Shown: positions 30,220-42,211 of the stretch, in pieces
How positions within the stretch are numbered: position 1 is the stretch's first letter
Layout: each line of letters begins with the position of its first letter
Source: Peronospora farinosa
Taxonomy: Eukaryota; Oomycota; Peronosporomycetes; Peronosporales; Peronosporaceae
Reading direction: 5' to 3'
Length of the DNA: 64,000 nt
Assembly (NCBI GenBank): GCA_947646735.1
Contig: CANTFK010000938.1
Location: forward strand, 124,001 to 188,000
Translations under genes and position numbers: made by a program
Notes under the pieces: generated by a model
The model's database searches: none
Seen by the model: the letters and a program-made list of their open reading frames with translations, nothing else
What the model was told of the DNA's origin: nothing

Positions 30220-31670
30220 ACCGATGTGTATATGTGATCTTTTTTGAATCAACATACCTTTTCAGACGACCCACGTAAAATACGGGGTGCGTCTTCATAT
30301 ACGGTGGGAGAGTGAGCCTATAGTTGAGGTCTCCAACTTCTTCAACCACTGTAAAAAGCCCAATGAACCGGGGCAATAGCTTAGTAGTACCACAAGGTAG
30401 TACAGAAATTGCATGTTTAGGTAGGGTAGCAGTACTTAATAGCACTTTGTCCTCCACACTAAAGTGTTCATTGTTTTTGCGACCATGCTGGTCTGCATAT
30501 TGTTTTTGCTTGTTCTGTGCGCTTTCCATCGCATCACGGACTTTACTTGTGATGGCTAATCGCTCATCCACAAAGCGCTGAGCTTCGCTCACGCTTTTAC
30601 ATCCATGCCGCATATGACGCCTCCAAGAGGTCGTTCATGGGTCGACGCTGTTGATGACACTATAGTGTCATCGTCAAAGAGCACTGGCATTTCTTGCCGT
30701 GCCTCCTCTGTGACACCTATAGGTGCCGTGACCACTGCTAAAGTGGCAGTATCACTAGGATATACCTTTTTGGCATTCGCACCGAGCGAAGTGAGGGGCC
30801 CTCCCCCTTTAAGACTCGGGCTGCGCACAAACGAGACTGGCGTTCGAGGATGGCGAAGTCCGTTAATGTAAAACGATGTTTCACCCGTACTGGCGTGAAC
30901 ACTATTATTAATAGCGAACTCCACGAATGGCAATTGCTTGCTCCATTCTTTGGGAGTCTCTACTATACGCAACACATACGCCACAACTCGATTGGCACGT
31001 TCTGTTTGGCCATCGGTCTGGGGATGATCAGCGATTGACATGTGGAGATTCATTCCCAGCAGCTCAAACACATGTCGCCAAAAACCCGACGTAAAACGCG
31101 GATCCCGGTCCAATACTATGGACTCGGGCATCCCGTGTAGTCGATACACGTGATCCAGAAACAAGAGGGCCACCTCTTTTCCTGAGATCTTGGTGCTACA
31201 TGGTGCTAAATGCACCATCTTGCTCAGTCTATCTACAAAGACGACGAGCCCCGTCCTGCCTTTATGGTCAGGCGGTAAGCCAAACATGAAGTCTAAAGTG
31301 ACCGACTTCAACATTCAGTTGGAATCGGCAGTGGCTTCAGTGGCGCACCGGTCGAAGGTGCAGGCTTTATGCGCTGACACTCTTCGCAAGAGCGAATATA
31401 GTTGGCCACCCACCGGTATAGGTGGGTCCACAAAAATTCCTCTGACACACGTATGAATGTCTTTTCACGGCTCAGATGCTTACAAGATGGCGCCTTATGG
31501 CACTCGTGAAGTATCATCAGCTTAGGATCTGTGTCATGAGGGACATAGATTCTCAAGGGATCACAGGGTGACAGTTGATGCCATAACAGGCCATCAATGT
31601 AACTAAAGCGATTTAGTTTCGCTTTGACGTGCGACGGAAGGGTAACCTTTCGTCCACCGAAATGATCCAA
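29735..31670 (-). pseudogene. Element 2b integrase, GPF module and truncated chromodomain
   Basis: Frames 31670-31308 (zinc finger HECHKAPSCKH, CEECQR), 31314-30589 (core LDFMFGLPPDHKG, VLDRDPRF, TDGQTERANRV) and 30613-29735 (LLPRFIGLFTVV, HPVFYVGRLKRYV, NTRFLVGRLL). The core keeps D, D and E, unlike element 1. Breaks lie at the same places as in element 2a. Confidence 0.8.
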
Positions 31671-31697
31671 TAGCAGGCGACAATGTTCGTAGTGACT

Positions 31698-32747
31698 TTA
31701 ACACTCCTTTATATCGGAAACCATTGATCTCGTCACATGGTAGGCCTTCATGGCTACCAATGTTGACGACTGAATTTGTGCTTTCGCACGAGACACACAT
31801 TCCTGGTGTCTTGCCTCGACGTCAGGTCTGCGCGATAACGCGTCAGCCAAATTATTCGACTTACTCGGCTTGTATTCAAATTTGAAATTAAACTCAGAGA
31901 AGAATGTTAGCCATCTCGCCATTTTCGGCGAGAGGTGCGGTGAATTTATAGCGGTCCGCAGTGATGCGTGATCCGTATAAACCACAAAAAGCTCGGTGCC
32001 CAAGAGGTGCACGCGAAACTTCACAAAATCATACTATATTGAAAGTAGCTCCTTTTCATTCACAGGGTAATTCAGCTCAGCGGCTTTGAAAAGCCGAGAC
32101 TGATACGATATGACACGGTCAACGCCGTTGTCATCCTTCTGCATGAGCGCGCTGCCAATTGCAAAATTGCTTGCATATCAGACGACGATAAAGGGCTTAT
32201 CCGCGTCTGGCAATGCCAAGACCGGTGCCTCTACAAGAGATTGCTTCACTGAAGTGAACGCATATTCTTGCTCCTTTGGCCAAGTCAATTCTATATACTT
32301 TTTCAAAAGGTCAGACAGTGGCTTAGTCTGCTCCGCATAATTCTTGCTGTACTTATGCAAGTAATTAGCGAGCCCAACGAATTGGCGCAGATCCTTTACG
32401 TTTCGTGGAACTAGTCATGATTTGATAGTCTTAACCTTTTCTAGGTCTGCTCGTACACTATGTGTACCTACGATACAGCCCAGCACAGGTATCTCGGGGA
32501 CCCCTATGACGCACTTTAGCAAGTTAAGGTATAATTGGGCGTCACCCAGAGTCTGCAACACAGCGTCTAAATGGCGCTTGTGCGACTCCATTGCGCTCAG
32601 ACCGTCCTCCGCCCTACTATGCACGAATACATCGTCAAAGTAATGGGGCGCGTAGTCACGGTGCTGACGCATCACGTGAGCCACCACTCGGTTGAATGTT
32701 GCTGGAGCATTTTTCTCAACCTTTGTGGCATCACAAGCCACTCCCAC
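31698..32747 (-). pseudogene. Element 2b RT C-terminus and RNase H
   Basis: Frame 32747-32415 carries HYFDDVFVHSRAE and VLGCIVGTHSVRADLEKVK and ends at a TGA (TGG expected). Frame 32360-32178 (HKYSKNYAEQTKPLSDLLKK) ends at a stop just after PFIVV. Frame 32024-31698 has VYTDHASLRT and NNLADALSRRP. Catalytic motifs are partly retained. Confidence 0.8.
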
Positions 32748-33316
32748 AGCATACCGCTTGGGGTGCTTACTGCCGTTTTGGCTACATCGGTATCTCTCAT
32801 GAGAATCTGATAGTAGCCATCCTTCAGCTCCAACGTGGAAAAGATAGTTGACTTTCCCATGGAATTCAACAAAACATCTTTTCGCGGGATCGGCGTTTGA
32901 GCCGGAATGGTGATCGTGTTCAGCTTATTATAAGCATGAGCCACGCGCCATCCACCTGTTGCTTTACGCACACAGAGGGTCAGGCTGCAATGAGGCGACT
33001 TGCTCTCACGTACATGTCCCGCCTTGGCTCGCTTGCCGCAAAACTCATCGATGTAATCGACTTGTTCCTTCGGCAACGGCCATTTCCTGGTCACACAATA
33101 CTTGGTGTCAGGCCACAGGTAAATATCGTGCCGTATGCCCGTATCGGTCGGTAGGCTGCTTGGCACTTCTGCTGGGAACACATCACGGTGTTTCCACAGA
33201 ACATCATAGTACGGTCTGTCCTTCAAGGCATCCCAGCCTTGAGCAGCAAACCGTTTCTTTTTGTCGGTCTCCAAGACGCTCTCATCCAAATGTGGATGAA
33301 GAGCAACAGTCCTCAA
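32672..33316 (-). pseudogene. Element 2b RT N-terminal half
   Basis: A 214-residue frame with DTKYCVTRKWPLPKEQ, GHVRESKSPHCSLTLCVRK, WRVAHAYNKLN, the catalytic Asp in STLELKDGYYQI (Glu-Leu-Lys-Asp context), and STPSGMLWEWLVMPQ. A frame change at about 32720 leads into the YFDD part. This region is missing in element 2a. Confidence 0.85.
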
Positions 33317-33386
33317 CGTTCTTTTCTGGAACTGGTGCGACTATCTCGTGGATCTTTCCTTCCTTTAATTCGGACAGGAACAGATC

Positions 33387-33602
33387 TCACGTCATCTCCG
33401 AGAGATTTACTATCTCCTCGGCAGATGCCAAGACAAGTTGGAGCACCTCAACTGAGGATGCCTCCGGCATCTTGTCTTCGACGGCCTCAAACAACTCGTT
33501 CGTAGGTCCGTCCTCTTGGACCGAGACTGATCCAAGGGTCACTCGTTTCGACGTGCCCTTGATCGTCTTAATACGTCTGGTGCTCTTTGTTCGATTCACC
33601 AC
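33387..33602 (-). other. Element 2b protease-RT linker frame
   Basis: A 71-residue acidic frame (EDGPTNELFEAVEDKMPEA) between protease and RT. It corresponds to the low-complexity linker of element 1. Confidence 0.5.
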
Positions 33603-33731
33603 GACCTTCGACCTGGAAGAAGTTCTCAGCTAACGCACGCCTTCAACCTCACCAGGCTCATGGCTCTGTGCCGGTTCTTGTGGCGCTTGACTTCTTGTCA
33701 GCCCAATATCAACTGCCACAGGATCTCGGCT

Positions 33732-34331
33732 CTATGCAGGACTATTGGACGCATGAATTCCTGTCATCTTCCCATTCACTACACCAGTCTTTTCGACCTG
33801 TGTAGGAATATGTGTCACCTGAATTTCTGCCAGGGCAGTTCCAACTACACCACTCTTTTCGAGCTGGGTAGTACTTGGTGCCGATTGAAATACCGTCATC
33901 GCACCCTCGACTGTGTTGGACACAGCATCAGCCTCATAAGCCTCTCGCAAGAGCACATCCTTTCCGGTGTCTTGCGTAGAGCTAGCGACTGTGCGTGTAC
34001 GCCAGTCTATCCATGGTTGGTGTTTAGCCAACCAAGGCATGCCTTGGATGAGGTCATACGGACTCTCCATAACTAGCATTGTGAACTTCTCTTTACAAGA
34101 AAAGTCGCTAAAGCTGAAGACGAGTTCAACTTGAACTTCCTCTGATTTAACGAGCGCGCCGTTCGCTAAACGAACGATCGCCTCTTCTTGCTTGCCATCC
34201 TGGCAAAGCGACTCATAACTCGCCTGTCTCTTTTTCAGAGCCAACAGTTTCACAAAGTATTGGGATGCATTCGAATCCACGAGAAGGGTCATCACTTGGT
34301 CATAGCCTCGTACTCGAGCGCTATAGACCAA
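33732..34331 (-). pseudogene. Element 2b aspartic protease
   Basis: A 199-residue frame. The active-site Asp lies in LLVDSNASQYFVKLL (DSN where DSG is usual), followed by VRLANGALVKSEEVQVEL and LIQGMPWLAKHQPWIDWR. The Gly-to-Asn change makes activity doubtful. Confidence 0.8.
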
Positions 34332-34441
34332 AAGGGTTGAGGTTCAACCTTTCGGTACCTCAGGGACTATGCTACCCATTTGTTCGATCACTCTGAGCTT
34401 AGGGGTAGCTTCAGAGTCCGCGACAGTAGAGCATCCCGCCC

Positions 34442-35442
34442 CTACTGCGGTCCCACATTTCCCGACCCATCTTGGGCAGGTGCTGACCCCATGCGTCGTG
34501 CACGATGGTTCTTCGCACCTCCCTTCGGGTTGGGAGACCTTTTGCTGGCTGCCTTAGCACCAGAAGCTACTTTGGCATAGCAGCAAGCCATCATATGGCC
34601 GCGCTTGCCGCACTTGTAGCAGATCACATCTGCATTGCCTAACTCCATAGGAGTGGCATCCGACTTCTGGGACAACGGCCTGTAATAGGCTGTCACCGAG
34701 GCGCTGTTGTAGGATTGCTCCTCAACTAAGGCAATGTCAATTGTCTCTTCTTTCGTCGCTGGCACCTTTCGTAAAAGGGCCTGACGCGATGGGTCGTGCT
34801 AAGTCCATTCATGAACGTGGCCACCTTGATACGTTTCGGTATCGGCTTCTCATTAATGGACGCCGACAGCGAACGCATCTCCTGAACAAATTTTTGCCGA
34901 GAGCGTTTCGCCTGTCGTTCTTTAAAGAAGCGCGCCATAAGCAGCACTTCGTTGTTAGGCGGCTGATACATGGCGAGAATCTTTTTTAAAGATCGCCCAT
35001 GATGGAAACGCATCAGCATTTGCCATATGCCCACTCTGACGCTTTGCCACGCAAGTTGGACATTGCATACGACACCATTCTGGTGTCGTCTTCGATGAGC
35101 TGCGCCACTCCACTTTGCTCAACTGCTAATAGCCAGTGAACAATCGTGTGAGGGCTAGTTCCATCAAACATCGGAGGGTCCATCCGAATGGGCCTCGGTT
35201 GAGTAGGCCGGGCAGAGAGCGTTTCAACAGTTCTGTTGAGCGCCTCATTACGTGCCTGCTCAATCATAAGCTCATCCTGAGTCTTATTGATGGACTAAGC
35301 GGTGGCTTGGCTGTTTGCCTTGGGCGCATTTCTGCGCTGTCCGAGCACCAACGCCTCAAATTGCTCTAACTGAGCAATATGTTGCTCAGGAGGACAATGC
35401 AAGAGGTTGAACAGGGCTTGTTCACCAAGTCCTTGTGCCATA
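34442..35442 (-). pseudogene. Element 2b gag, broken
   Basis: Frames 35267-35013, 35034-34726 and 34765-34442 carry the same order as element 2a gag: MFDGTSPHTIVHW, YQPPNNEVLLMARFFKER, MRSLSASINEKPIPKRIKV, and the CCHC knuckle CYKCGKRGHMMACC. It shares the amber codon near 35296 with element 2a. Confidence 0.8.
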
Positions 35443-35552
35443 TGCTCAGCCAACTCCCTATGATGTTTGGAGAGGTAAGGGAAGTCACTTCAGTCCATAT
35501 TAAGGACCATCTTAACCACACGCACGCTCAAAGAGACGGGTCGTGGGAAGGA

Positions 35553-35567
35553 CTACTAGTGCTACCA
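35553..35567 (-). promoter_or_regulatory. Element 2b primer-binding site
   Basis: Minus strand TGGTAGCACTAGTAG, two bases after the 5' LTR, identical to element 2a at 21295-21309. Confidence 0.75.
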
Positions 35568-35569
35568 AG

Positions 35570-36165
35570 TGTAGACGGTCACTTCTACGAAATTGCCTCG
35601 TGCTACTAGCACACACCTTCAGCACAAGCGAGGAAGCGGTTAGACCGTCTTACCTTCGCGTGCGAGGGTGGTTATGCGGTTGGTCGACTGCTTAAGCAGT
35701 CGTACCACCAGTTGCCTCTCGCTTTAGCGAGAGTGCAACTAACTTCTAATAATTGTCCTACTTACGTCACGCAGAAGCTTATTCAGCGTCCCGTGCGCAG
35801 TATCCAGTTTGTACCAAATTTATGAGTGAGTTATATTTAATGAATCATAACTTAATATATACTTAACTACTGATTGATAATATATGTAAAGATCGGATAC
35901 GAGACTCTTTAGAAGCGTATCCTGACGCATGACTCTTAGATGTAGATCTAAGCTCGCTATGACGTCCTTCTGGGCTGTCGCGATGCCTAGCTTCAACTAG
36001 CGTCATCCCTTCTCATGTGAATCCATAAATGGATATCACATTCACGAGGGTGGATCACGTTTGTGTATCGCCCCAAATGACAGGTCGAAAGTAATCATAG
36101 ATACTTTTAGACCAAACATTAAGTATATTACTTAATGTTTGCGTGTAACTAGATGCCTAGTTACA
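35570..36165 (-). repeat. Element 2b, 5' LTR
   Basis: It runs from TGTAGACGGTCAC to GATGCCTAGTTACA. Its right flank matches that of the solo LTR ending at 20030. Confidence 0.85.
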
Positions 36166-37300
36166 GGTTGACCTAACTAAATTGATAAGTATGAAAGTCA
36201 ATAAAAGACGGTATGTTGATTTATCACTTTGCTATTTAATTTTTTGGTTGAGTTAGGTAATTGCCAAAATATGAAGTGAATATGTATGAAAGTCAAAGTG
36301 TGCCTGTCGACGCCGGTCATTGTATACTTTCCGTTTCGCAGGTCAATGTGTACCCGTCGTTTTGACGGACACATCAAGCGAAGTCTGTCTCTTGGTCTTC
36401 GTACTTATTATTTTACTTTTATATATCCGATTCAATATGGTGATTGATGGGTATAAAGGTGAATGTCAACCCGTCGATCCGTCATGTAGACTGTTCAATC
36501 GACTCAGAAACTATTAATAAGTATAATGTATTGCATTTGAGTCGATTCGCTTATTGTAACTGCATCCACTTTAAAATTATGACAACGCTTGCTTTTGCCA
36601 ACTTTTTACTGTTTGATTAAAGCACTGAGCCCATGTTTGGAATAATTGTGAAGCATGTGCCTAATCTAATATATTCAAAAAATTCTGTGTTTAATATTGC
36701 AATATGTAATGATGCATATGAACCTTTATGTGTGCCATCGTTTCGAATATTGATTATATAAATTAAAGCACGACACATGGACACCCGGGAATAGACTTAA
36801 TTCTATAATATAAATCTCCTCATGTAACAATATATACAAAATACAGATACAATACATATGGGTCACATCACTTTTTGTAACTAACTTCGATATTATCTGA
36901 TGAGAACGCTTGCTTTTGCCAGCTTTCTAGTGTAATATTGAAGCACTGAGCCCATGAATTGAAATGATTATCAAGCATGTGTCTCGTCTACTATTTATAA
37001 ATAAGCTGTGTTGATATAGCAATATGTAATGATAGGTCGAAGGTTGGATACGCATCCTTCTGTGACTTACTTACATATAGGAAACACGTACCCAGACGCA
37101 CTTAGCTCGAATAATTTTCGTGCAATATGCAAAATCTGCCAATCCAAAATTAGCGAATAATGCAAAGTAGCCAATCCGAACGCCGGAAAAGGATCGCTCG
37201 GACGGACAATATTCTTTATATTATATAGATTAATAATACCTAGTACTACTGGTATCAGCTTTATAATGTATACAGTAGTTTTAGTACAGCACACACTGAT
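36166..37300. repeat. Repeat flank F2, AT-rich
   Basis: Partner of 20031-20697 but longer. It holds its own internal repeat: AACGCTTGCTTTTGCCA followed by TGAAGCA.. and GAGCCCATG occurs at about 36584-36634 and again at 36905-36955. No gene seen. Identity unknown; possibly a non-autonomous DNA transposon or old LTR material. Confidence 0.5.
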
Positions 37301-37707
37301 GATTGGATGATTCCATATCCAAATACAAGCTAGTAATATATTATAATTTTTACAATTCTAATTAATCTAGTGTAAAGTACCTAAAGTAGAATTATTCACA
37401 AAATCTTAAGGCATAAAAAATCAACTCTCATTTTGAATCTCGATCAGACTTGTTCTCTTGTGCACTTCGTGCGTTAGTTCTCTATACCTATAAGCTATAA
37501 GCTTCTGTGCGGTAATTCTCTGAACCTTAAGCTATTGCTTGTAAACTAAGTCTCTCTTAGCTCCTTAGAAAATAGTGACTTCTTACGCGTAAGGTTAATT
37601 CCTTAAAACTAAGTGGCTCTTAGCCGTAAATTTATTTAATTCTCTAGAACTAGAAGGTTTTCATCCTAAATTCTTCCTCTGGCTAAAGAGATATGCAGCT
37701 CGCTACA
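37301..37707 (+). repeat. Probable 5' LTR of element 3
   Basis: It lies directly upstream of a primer-binding site and ends CTCGCTACA. The left end is not defined. It contains repeated CTTAG/CTAAG-type hairpin pieces. No matching 3' LTR was recognised, so the call rests on position. Confidence 0.4.
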
Positions 37708-37767
37708 CTTGGTAGCACTTGTAGTCAGTCCTACACCTGAGTCTTTAAAGACTGACCCTCTGTGAGG

Positions 37768-38678
37768 ATGAAGAAAAAAAATCATTTCTATGAGGCGCAA
37801 CGACTCGTACTAAATACATTATCTGCTTTTGTAGGGCCCGACCAAATCGAGACTCTTTTGATCCATGGTCCGGATATCCTCAATTATCTCATTGAGGCCT
37901 CTATGCGTTATGAGATAACGCTAATCGGTCAGGTCCACGATCAAGCTGAGGGGAAGGAGGGAGAAAATCTTCTCCTCTGGATTCGAGAGTCTGAACTGGC
38001 AATGAATGCTGCCATGCTTGTGTAAGATAAGCAACGAGTTGGCTTCGCCATTTCGAAGCTTGGTGGAAGAGCTAGAGAGTGGGCTCTAGCGAGCGATGTC
38101 TCTGTAAATACCGCATTTTCCACATGGGAAATGTTTAAAAAGCAATTAGCTTGCGTGTTTGCACCGCCTAATCAGGCTTATAGTCTGCGCTCACGCTTCT
38201 TAGCTACCCGAAAGAGTAAGAAAGAATTATCGCACTATGTTCAAGAATTGAGGGCTGTCATTGCTGCTATGCAATAAGACTCTCTGGCAGAAGAAGTCCC
38301 AGTAACCATTTTTATGGAAGGACTTCGTACTGGGGTCGCCAGGACAGAGGTTTTTGTGTCCAGCCTTGGACTTTCGAAGAGGCAGTGAGCATAGCGTTTA
38401 GCGCTGGGTTCAATTTCAAATTTACACGCTATGGTCTACTATGGTACAATTCAAATGCCTCTAATAGGGCGGAACTCATGGACCACGGCCATGCTGAAGA
38501 AGCTGAGCTACAAGCTGCAGAGCAACAAGGTAACATCCGTAGATGTTACATGTGCGGAAGCACTAGGCATCTCCGCCTTAGCTGTCCGTTGCGAAAGCAA
38601 CGTCAGAACCGGCAAAGCCGTAACCCTGCTCCTAGCCAAAAGGCGAGCACGGCAGGGGAAAATGTCTGCTCCCAGTAG
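37768..38678 (+). pseudogene. Element 3 gag
   Basis: MKKKNHFYEAQRLVLNTLSA, then TAA after AAMLV (38023), then GFAISKLGGRAREWALAS and FAPPNQAYSLRSRFLA, another TAA after VIAAMQ (near 38275), and a zinc knuckle CYMCGSTRHLRLSC. Perfect hairpins occur here too (GCGTTAT GAG ATAACGC; GTAACATC CGTA GATGTTAC). Confidence 0.8.
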
Positions 38679-38877
38679 GCGCGGAGCGCCCTACTGGGAA
38701 AGAACTAAGTTCTGTTGAGCCTCTAGGAGGTAAAGGTAAACAGGTCCGAGCCCCAGGTGGTTCTATGGATGCTCCCATAAAACAAGATTACAAGCCAGGC
38801 TTGTTGGTTCTAGTAAACAGGGCTGAGCTCCAGGTGGTTCTGTGGATTTTTTCATGAAACAGGAATAAAATCTAAGC

Positions 38878-39595
38878 TTGTTGGTTGTGTCGGCAACCGT
38901 TAAGGGCTTTGAAAATCCATGGTCAATTTTAATTGACTCAGGGGCGTCGGGTAATTATGATCGACGTAGTTCCCTTGAAGGGAGTCAGCTATATGCTGAG
39001 GCGCTAGAAGCGCAAGAGGGTGACAGTATAACCGCGCGTCTCGCGACCGGTGTACGTGTCACCGTTCCTAAAGTTCCGTTGAACTTAGGTGTGAAGTTTT
39101 TAGACTTCAATAGCGTTGAACGCTGTATTGTCCTAGATTTGGACTTGCGATATGATCTCATTCTCGGTATGTCTTGGCTGGAACGCCATGAGCCATGGAT
39201 CGATTGGAGGTCCAAGAACCTTAGGCGCCACGCGCAATGTTCCTAGTGAAGCTTTGGAGAGTCGTGAACCCACCGTCGCTAGTAAACAGAAGTGCTATTG
39301 GCGCGATCCATCAACTGAGTCAATTATTGTGCTGGAAATTGGAGTGTCTGAGTTGATAAACTTCAACGTCAACAACAGTTGTGTCGAGAATAGCTCAGTG
39401 ACATCTAGTGGAACGGCACGTACTCCGTTGAGTGATACTAATATTTATATTGAGACACTGGATGTCGGTAATGACATCGGCTCTCGTATAGAGCAAGTTA
39501 AGGTCGATGACCATGTTAGCGATATTGGCTGTAAATGCGATTCACCGGATGTCGGTAATGACGTCGGCTCTTGTATAGAGCAGATTAAGGTCTAG
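38878..39595 (+). pseudogene. Element 3 aspartic protease and linker
   Basis: Frame 38878-39246 has the intact active site LIDSGASGNYDRR and LILGMSWLERHEPWIDWR. Frame 39152-39595 continues as an acidic linker with a duplicated DVGNDIGS/DVGNDVGS unit. Confidence 0.8.
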
Positions 39596-39675
39596 GAATC
39601 TGTTGACGTGGGGATGATGATATTCCAAGTACTTTAAAAGGTACGGTCTCGTCAATAAGACGGCAGCGTAGCCAG

Positions 39676-40918
39676 ATGGCGGCTGCGAGACGCAAGGCGT
39701 CTGTTCTTTCACGTGGTGATGTCAGCGAGCAGCTGTATACCCTGGTCAACGGAGTGACAGGTGATGTAGATGGTGAAATTGATGTATTGGCCCTTTCATC
39801 ATTAAATGCTCTCTTAAAGCTAGACGAAATGTCTGTGGATAAATTTCATCAAGCCTTGAAGGCTGGTGATTTATCCGATATGGTGGTCATTCAAACTAAC
39901 CTCGAGTTAAATTCATCCTCGGTTATCGATGAAGCAGTCCTTGAAGATACAAAGGCGGCACTAAGTGCACGTAGAGGGGCATCTATTCTAAAGGACCCTT
40001 CAGATCCCTACTATCCTTTGGTAAAAGAATTCCAGGACGTGGTGTGTCATGATCTACCGTCTGTTATACCTCCTGATAGGGGTAGATTGTCTTGGTTACT
40101 GGGACCAAATACTGCGTAACACGGCAGTGGCCTTTACCCAAAGAACGATGTGACGTCATTGACAAGTTCTTCGTGCAAAGCACGCGGCGGGTATGGTGCG
40201 TGAGAGTAAGTCTCCGCACTCGACACCTACTTTTTGTGTCAAGAAACCAAATGGTAAATGGCGTATTGTTCATGCTTGTAATAAACTAAATTCCGCTACT
40301 ATACCGGCGCAGACGCCGATTTCTTGAAAGGATGTTCTTTAGAACAATATGGTCGGTTGTACCGTGTATAGCGCACTCGACTAAGTCGATGGTTACTACC
40401 AATTGCTCATGCGAGCTAGCGATATCCCGCTCACTGCAGTTAATTCTCCGAGCGGTATGCTCTGGGAGTGGCTGGTGATGCCCCAGTGGCTGTTGAATGC
40501 TCGGCTACGTTTAATTGTTTAGTGACGCAATTGTTTCGACCCCATCGAAATTATGCACAGACGTACTTTGATGACATCTTTGTCCATAGTCGTGCTGGAA
40601 CATGGGCGGTCAGATACCGAGAACCATATTGTTTATTTAAGAGCTGTGTTCGAGTGCATGCGCACTAACAATATGTATACTAATGCATCGAAATGCATTC
40701 ATGGTGCCGAAGAAATTCCCTTTCTAGGTTGCTTCGGGAAGCGAGGCCTAAGAGCGGATGCCGCCAAGGTCAAAGCCATAGTTGAATGTCCAGTTCCACA
40801 GTCCCAGAAGGACTTGCGTAAATGGATTGGCCTTGCCACTTACTTACACAAGTACAGCGAGAATTACGCTGATATGGCTCGGCCTTTATCCAATCTCCTT
40901 AAAAAGGATGTGGAATAG
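39676..40918 (+). pseudogene. Element 3 reverse transcriptase
   Basis: Frames 39676-40119 (linker and [12 protein letters not shown]), 40092-40289 ([15 protein letters not shown]), 40468-40668 (QTYFDDIFVHSRAG) and 40553-40918 (EIPFLGC, LRKWIGLATYLHKYSEN). The first catalytic Asp region reads through stops near 40325-40390. Confidence 0.75.
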
Positions 40919-40954
40919 TGTTGGCATGTCGAACATGAGGATGTTACTCAAGCG

Positions 40955-41439
40955 GTGAAGGCTAGCCTTCTTCGTGCTTCCATTTTGGCTTTGCCAGACC
41001 CTGACCGACCATTTAGCGTCGTATGTGACGCGTCGGATTTTGCCATTGGTAGTGCTCTGTTACAAACAGATGATGAGGGACGTGAGCGTGTAATCCCCTT
41101 TGAGTCCCGCCAGCTGAAAGCTACAGAAAGAACTATACCGTTCATGACAAAGAGCTACTTGCAATGAAGTATGCTCTAGTCGAATTCAGAGCTCATCTTT
41201 TGGGCTCGAAGCCTTTTGAGATCTATACCGATGATTCGTCTTTACGCACTGCGACTCAGTCTCCCCATCTCTCGCAGAGAATGGCCAGATGGCTGTCGTT
41301 CTTTGCCAAATATAACTTTGAGGTGAAATATAAGCCGGGTAAGCAAAATGCTTTGGCTGATGCGTTGTCACGTAGAGCTTGCTCATGTTACGACGTTGTC
41401 GTCTTCTATTACCGAGCTCATTCGTACGGCGTACGCTAA
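40955..41439 (+). pseudogene. Element 3 RNase H
   Basis: VVCDASDFAIGSALL (Asp) in frame 40955-41167 and IYTDDSSLRTATQSPHLSQR plus ALADALSRRA in frame 41164-41439, with a frame change near 41150. Confidence 0.8.
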
Positions 41440-42211
41440 AGACGACCGTTGTGTAGCGTCGCTACATGGTCTTGGAAATGATGAGTTTAAAGACTCGGAC
41501 ATTAAATCGTCGGCACAATTACGTGCGAGCCTTCATCGATATTCTATCGATCAGGGGCTGTTGTACTATCGTACAGATGTGGTGTATTCTCCGTGTATTG
41601 TGGTTCGTCATGATGAGGACCTGAAGTATCGTATCCTCTGTGAGGTACACGACACCGCCATCGGTGGTAGTTTGGGTTGTGAAAAGACCTATGGGGCGGT
41701 ATGCCAAAGTTATTGGTGGCCCAAATTATATAAATGGGTGAGCACATATGTGCGTACGTGTGAAACATGTCAACGGGTGCAAACCTAGCCCCATTCGGCA
41801 GCACTGCTGGATAGTTTGCCTATTTCCACTCGGTGCTGAAAGTCCATTAGTATGGATTTTGTGTTTGGCTTACCGAAAGATTTGCATGGCAATACAGGTA
41901 TTGTGGTCTTTGTGGACCGTTTGAGCAAGATGGCTCACTTAGCGACTGTGCCGGACTCGATCAATGGTGAAGGTGCAGCGGAGCTGTTTATCGATCGAGT
42001 GTTTCGCCAACATGTCTTTTCAGTGGCAATTGTTTCTGACCGTGATCCTCGTTTTACGAGTAAATTTTGGAAGTCCGTCTTCCAGTTGCTGTGCACCCGA
42101 TTGGGCATGTCCACAGCGGATCATCTGCAGACCGATGGTCAAACTGAACGCGTAAATCGCGTTGTTGTAGATATCCTCCGCATCGTTTGTGCTGAAACGC
42201 CTAAGCGTTAA
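41348..42211 (+). pseudogene. Element 3 integrase, truncated
   Basis: Zinc finger with CETCQR (frame ends at TAG 41786), core MDFVFGLPKDLHG, VFVDRLSKMAHL, VSDRDPRFTSKFW and TDGQTERVNRVVV, ending at 42211. The catalytic D, D and E are visible; the C-terminal GPF module is absent. Confidence 0.8.

Larger units (their letters stand above)
28075..36165 (-). mobile_element. Element 2b: Gypsy retrotransposon, longer copy
   Basis: LTRs are 28075-28670 (3') and 35570-36165 (5'), each about 596 bp. Reading on the minus strand: PBS (35567-35553), gag, protease, RT, RNase H, integrase, tail, antisense ORF, polypurine tract. It retains the protease and RT fingers deleted from element 2a. Protein differences from 2a are few (for example APC versus APY, INNS versus INTS). 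Several stops and frameshifts are shared, so both derive from an already damaged parent. Confidence 0.9.
37708..42211 (+). mobile_element. Element 3: decayed Gypsy retrotransposon
   Basis: PBS TGGTAGCACTTGTAG (37710-37724), then gag, protease, RT, RNase H and integrase in Gypsy order, all broken by stops and frameshifts. The proteins are related to elements 1 and 2 but clearly a separate family. No chromodomain or antisense ORF remains, and integrase stops before its C-terminus. Confidence 0.85.
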
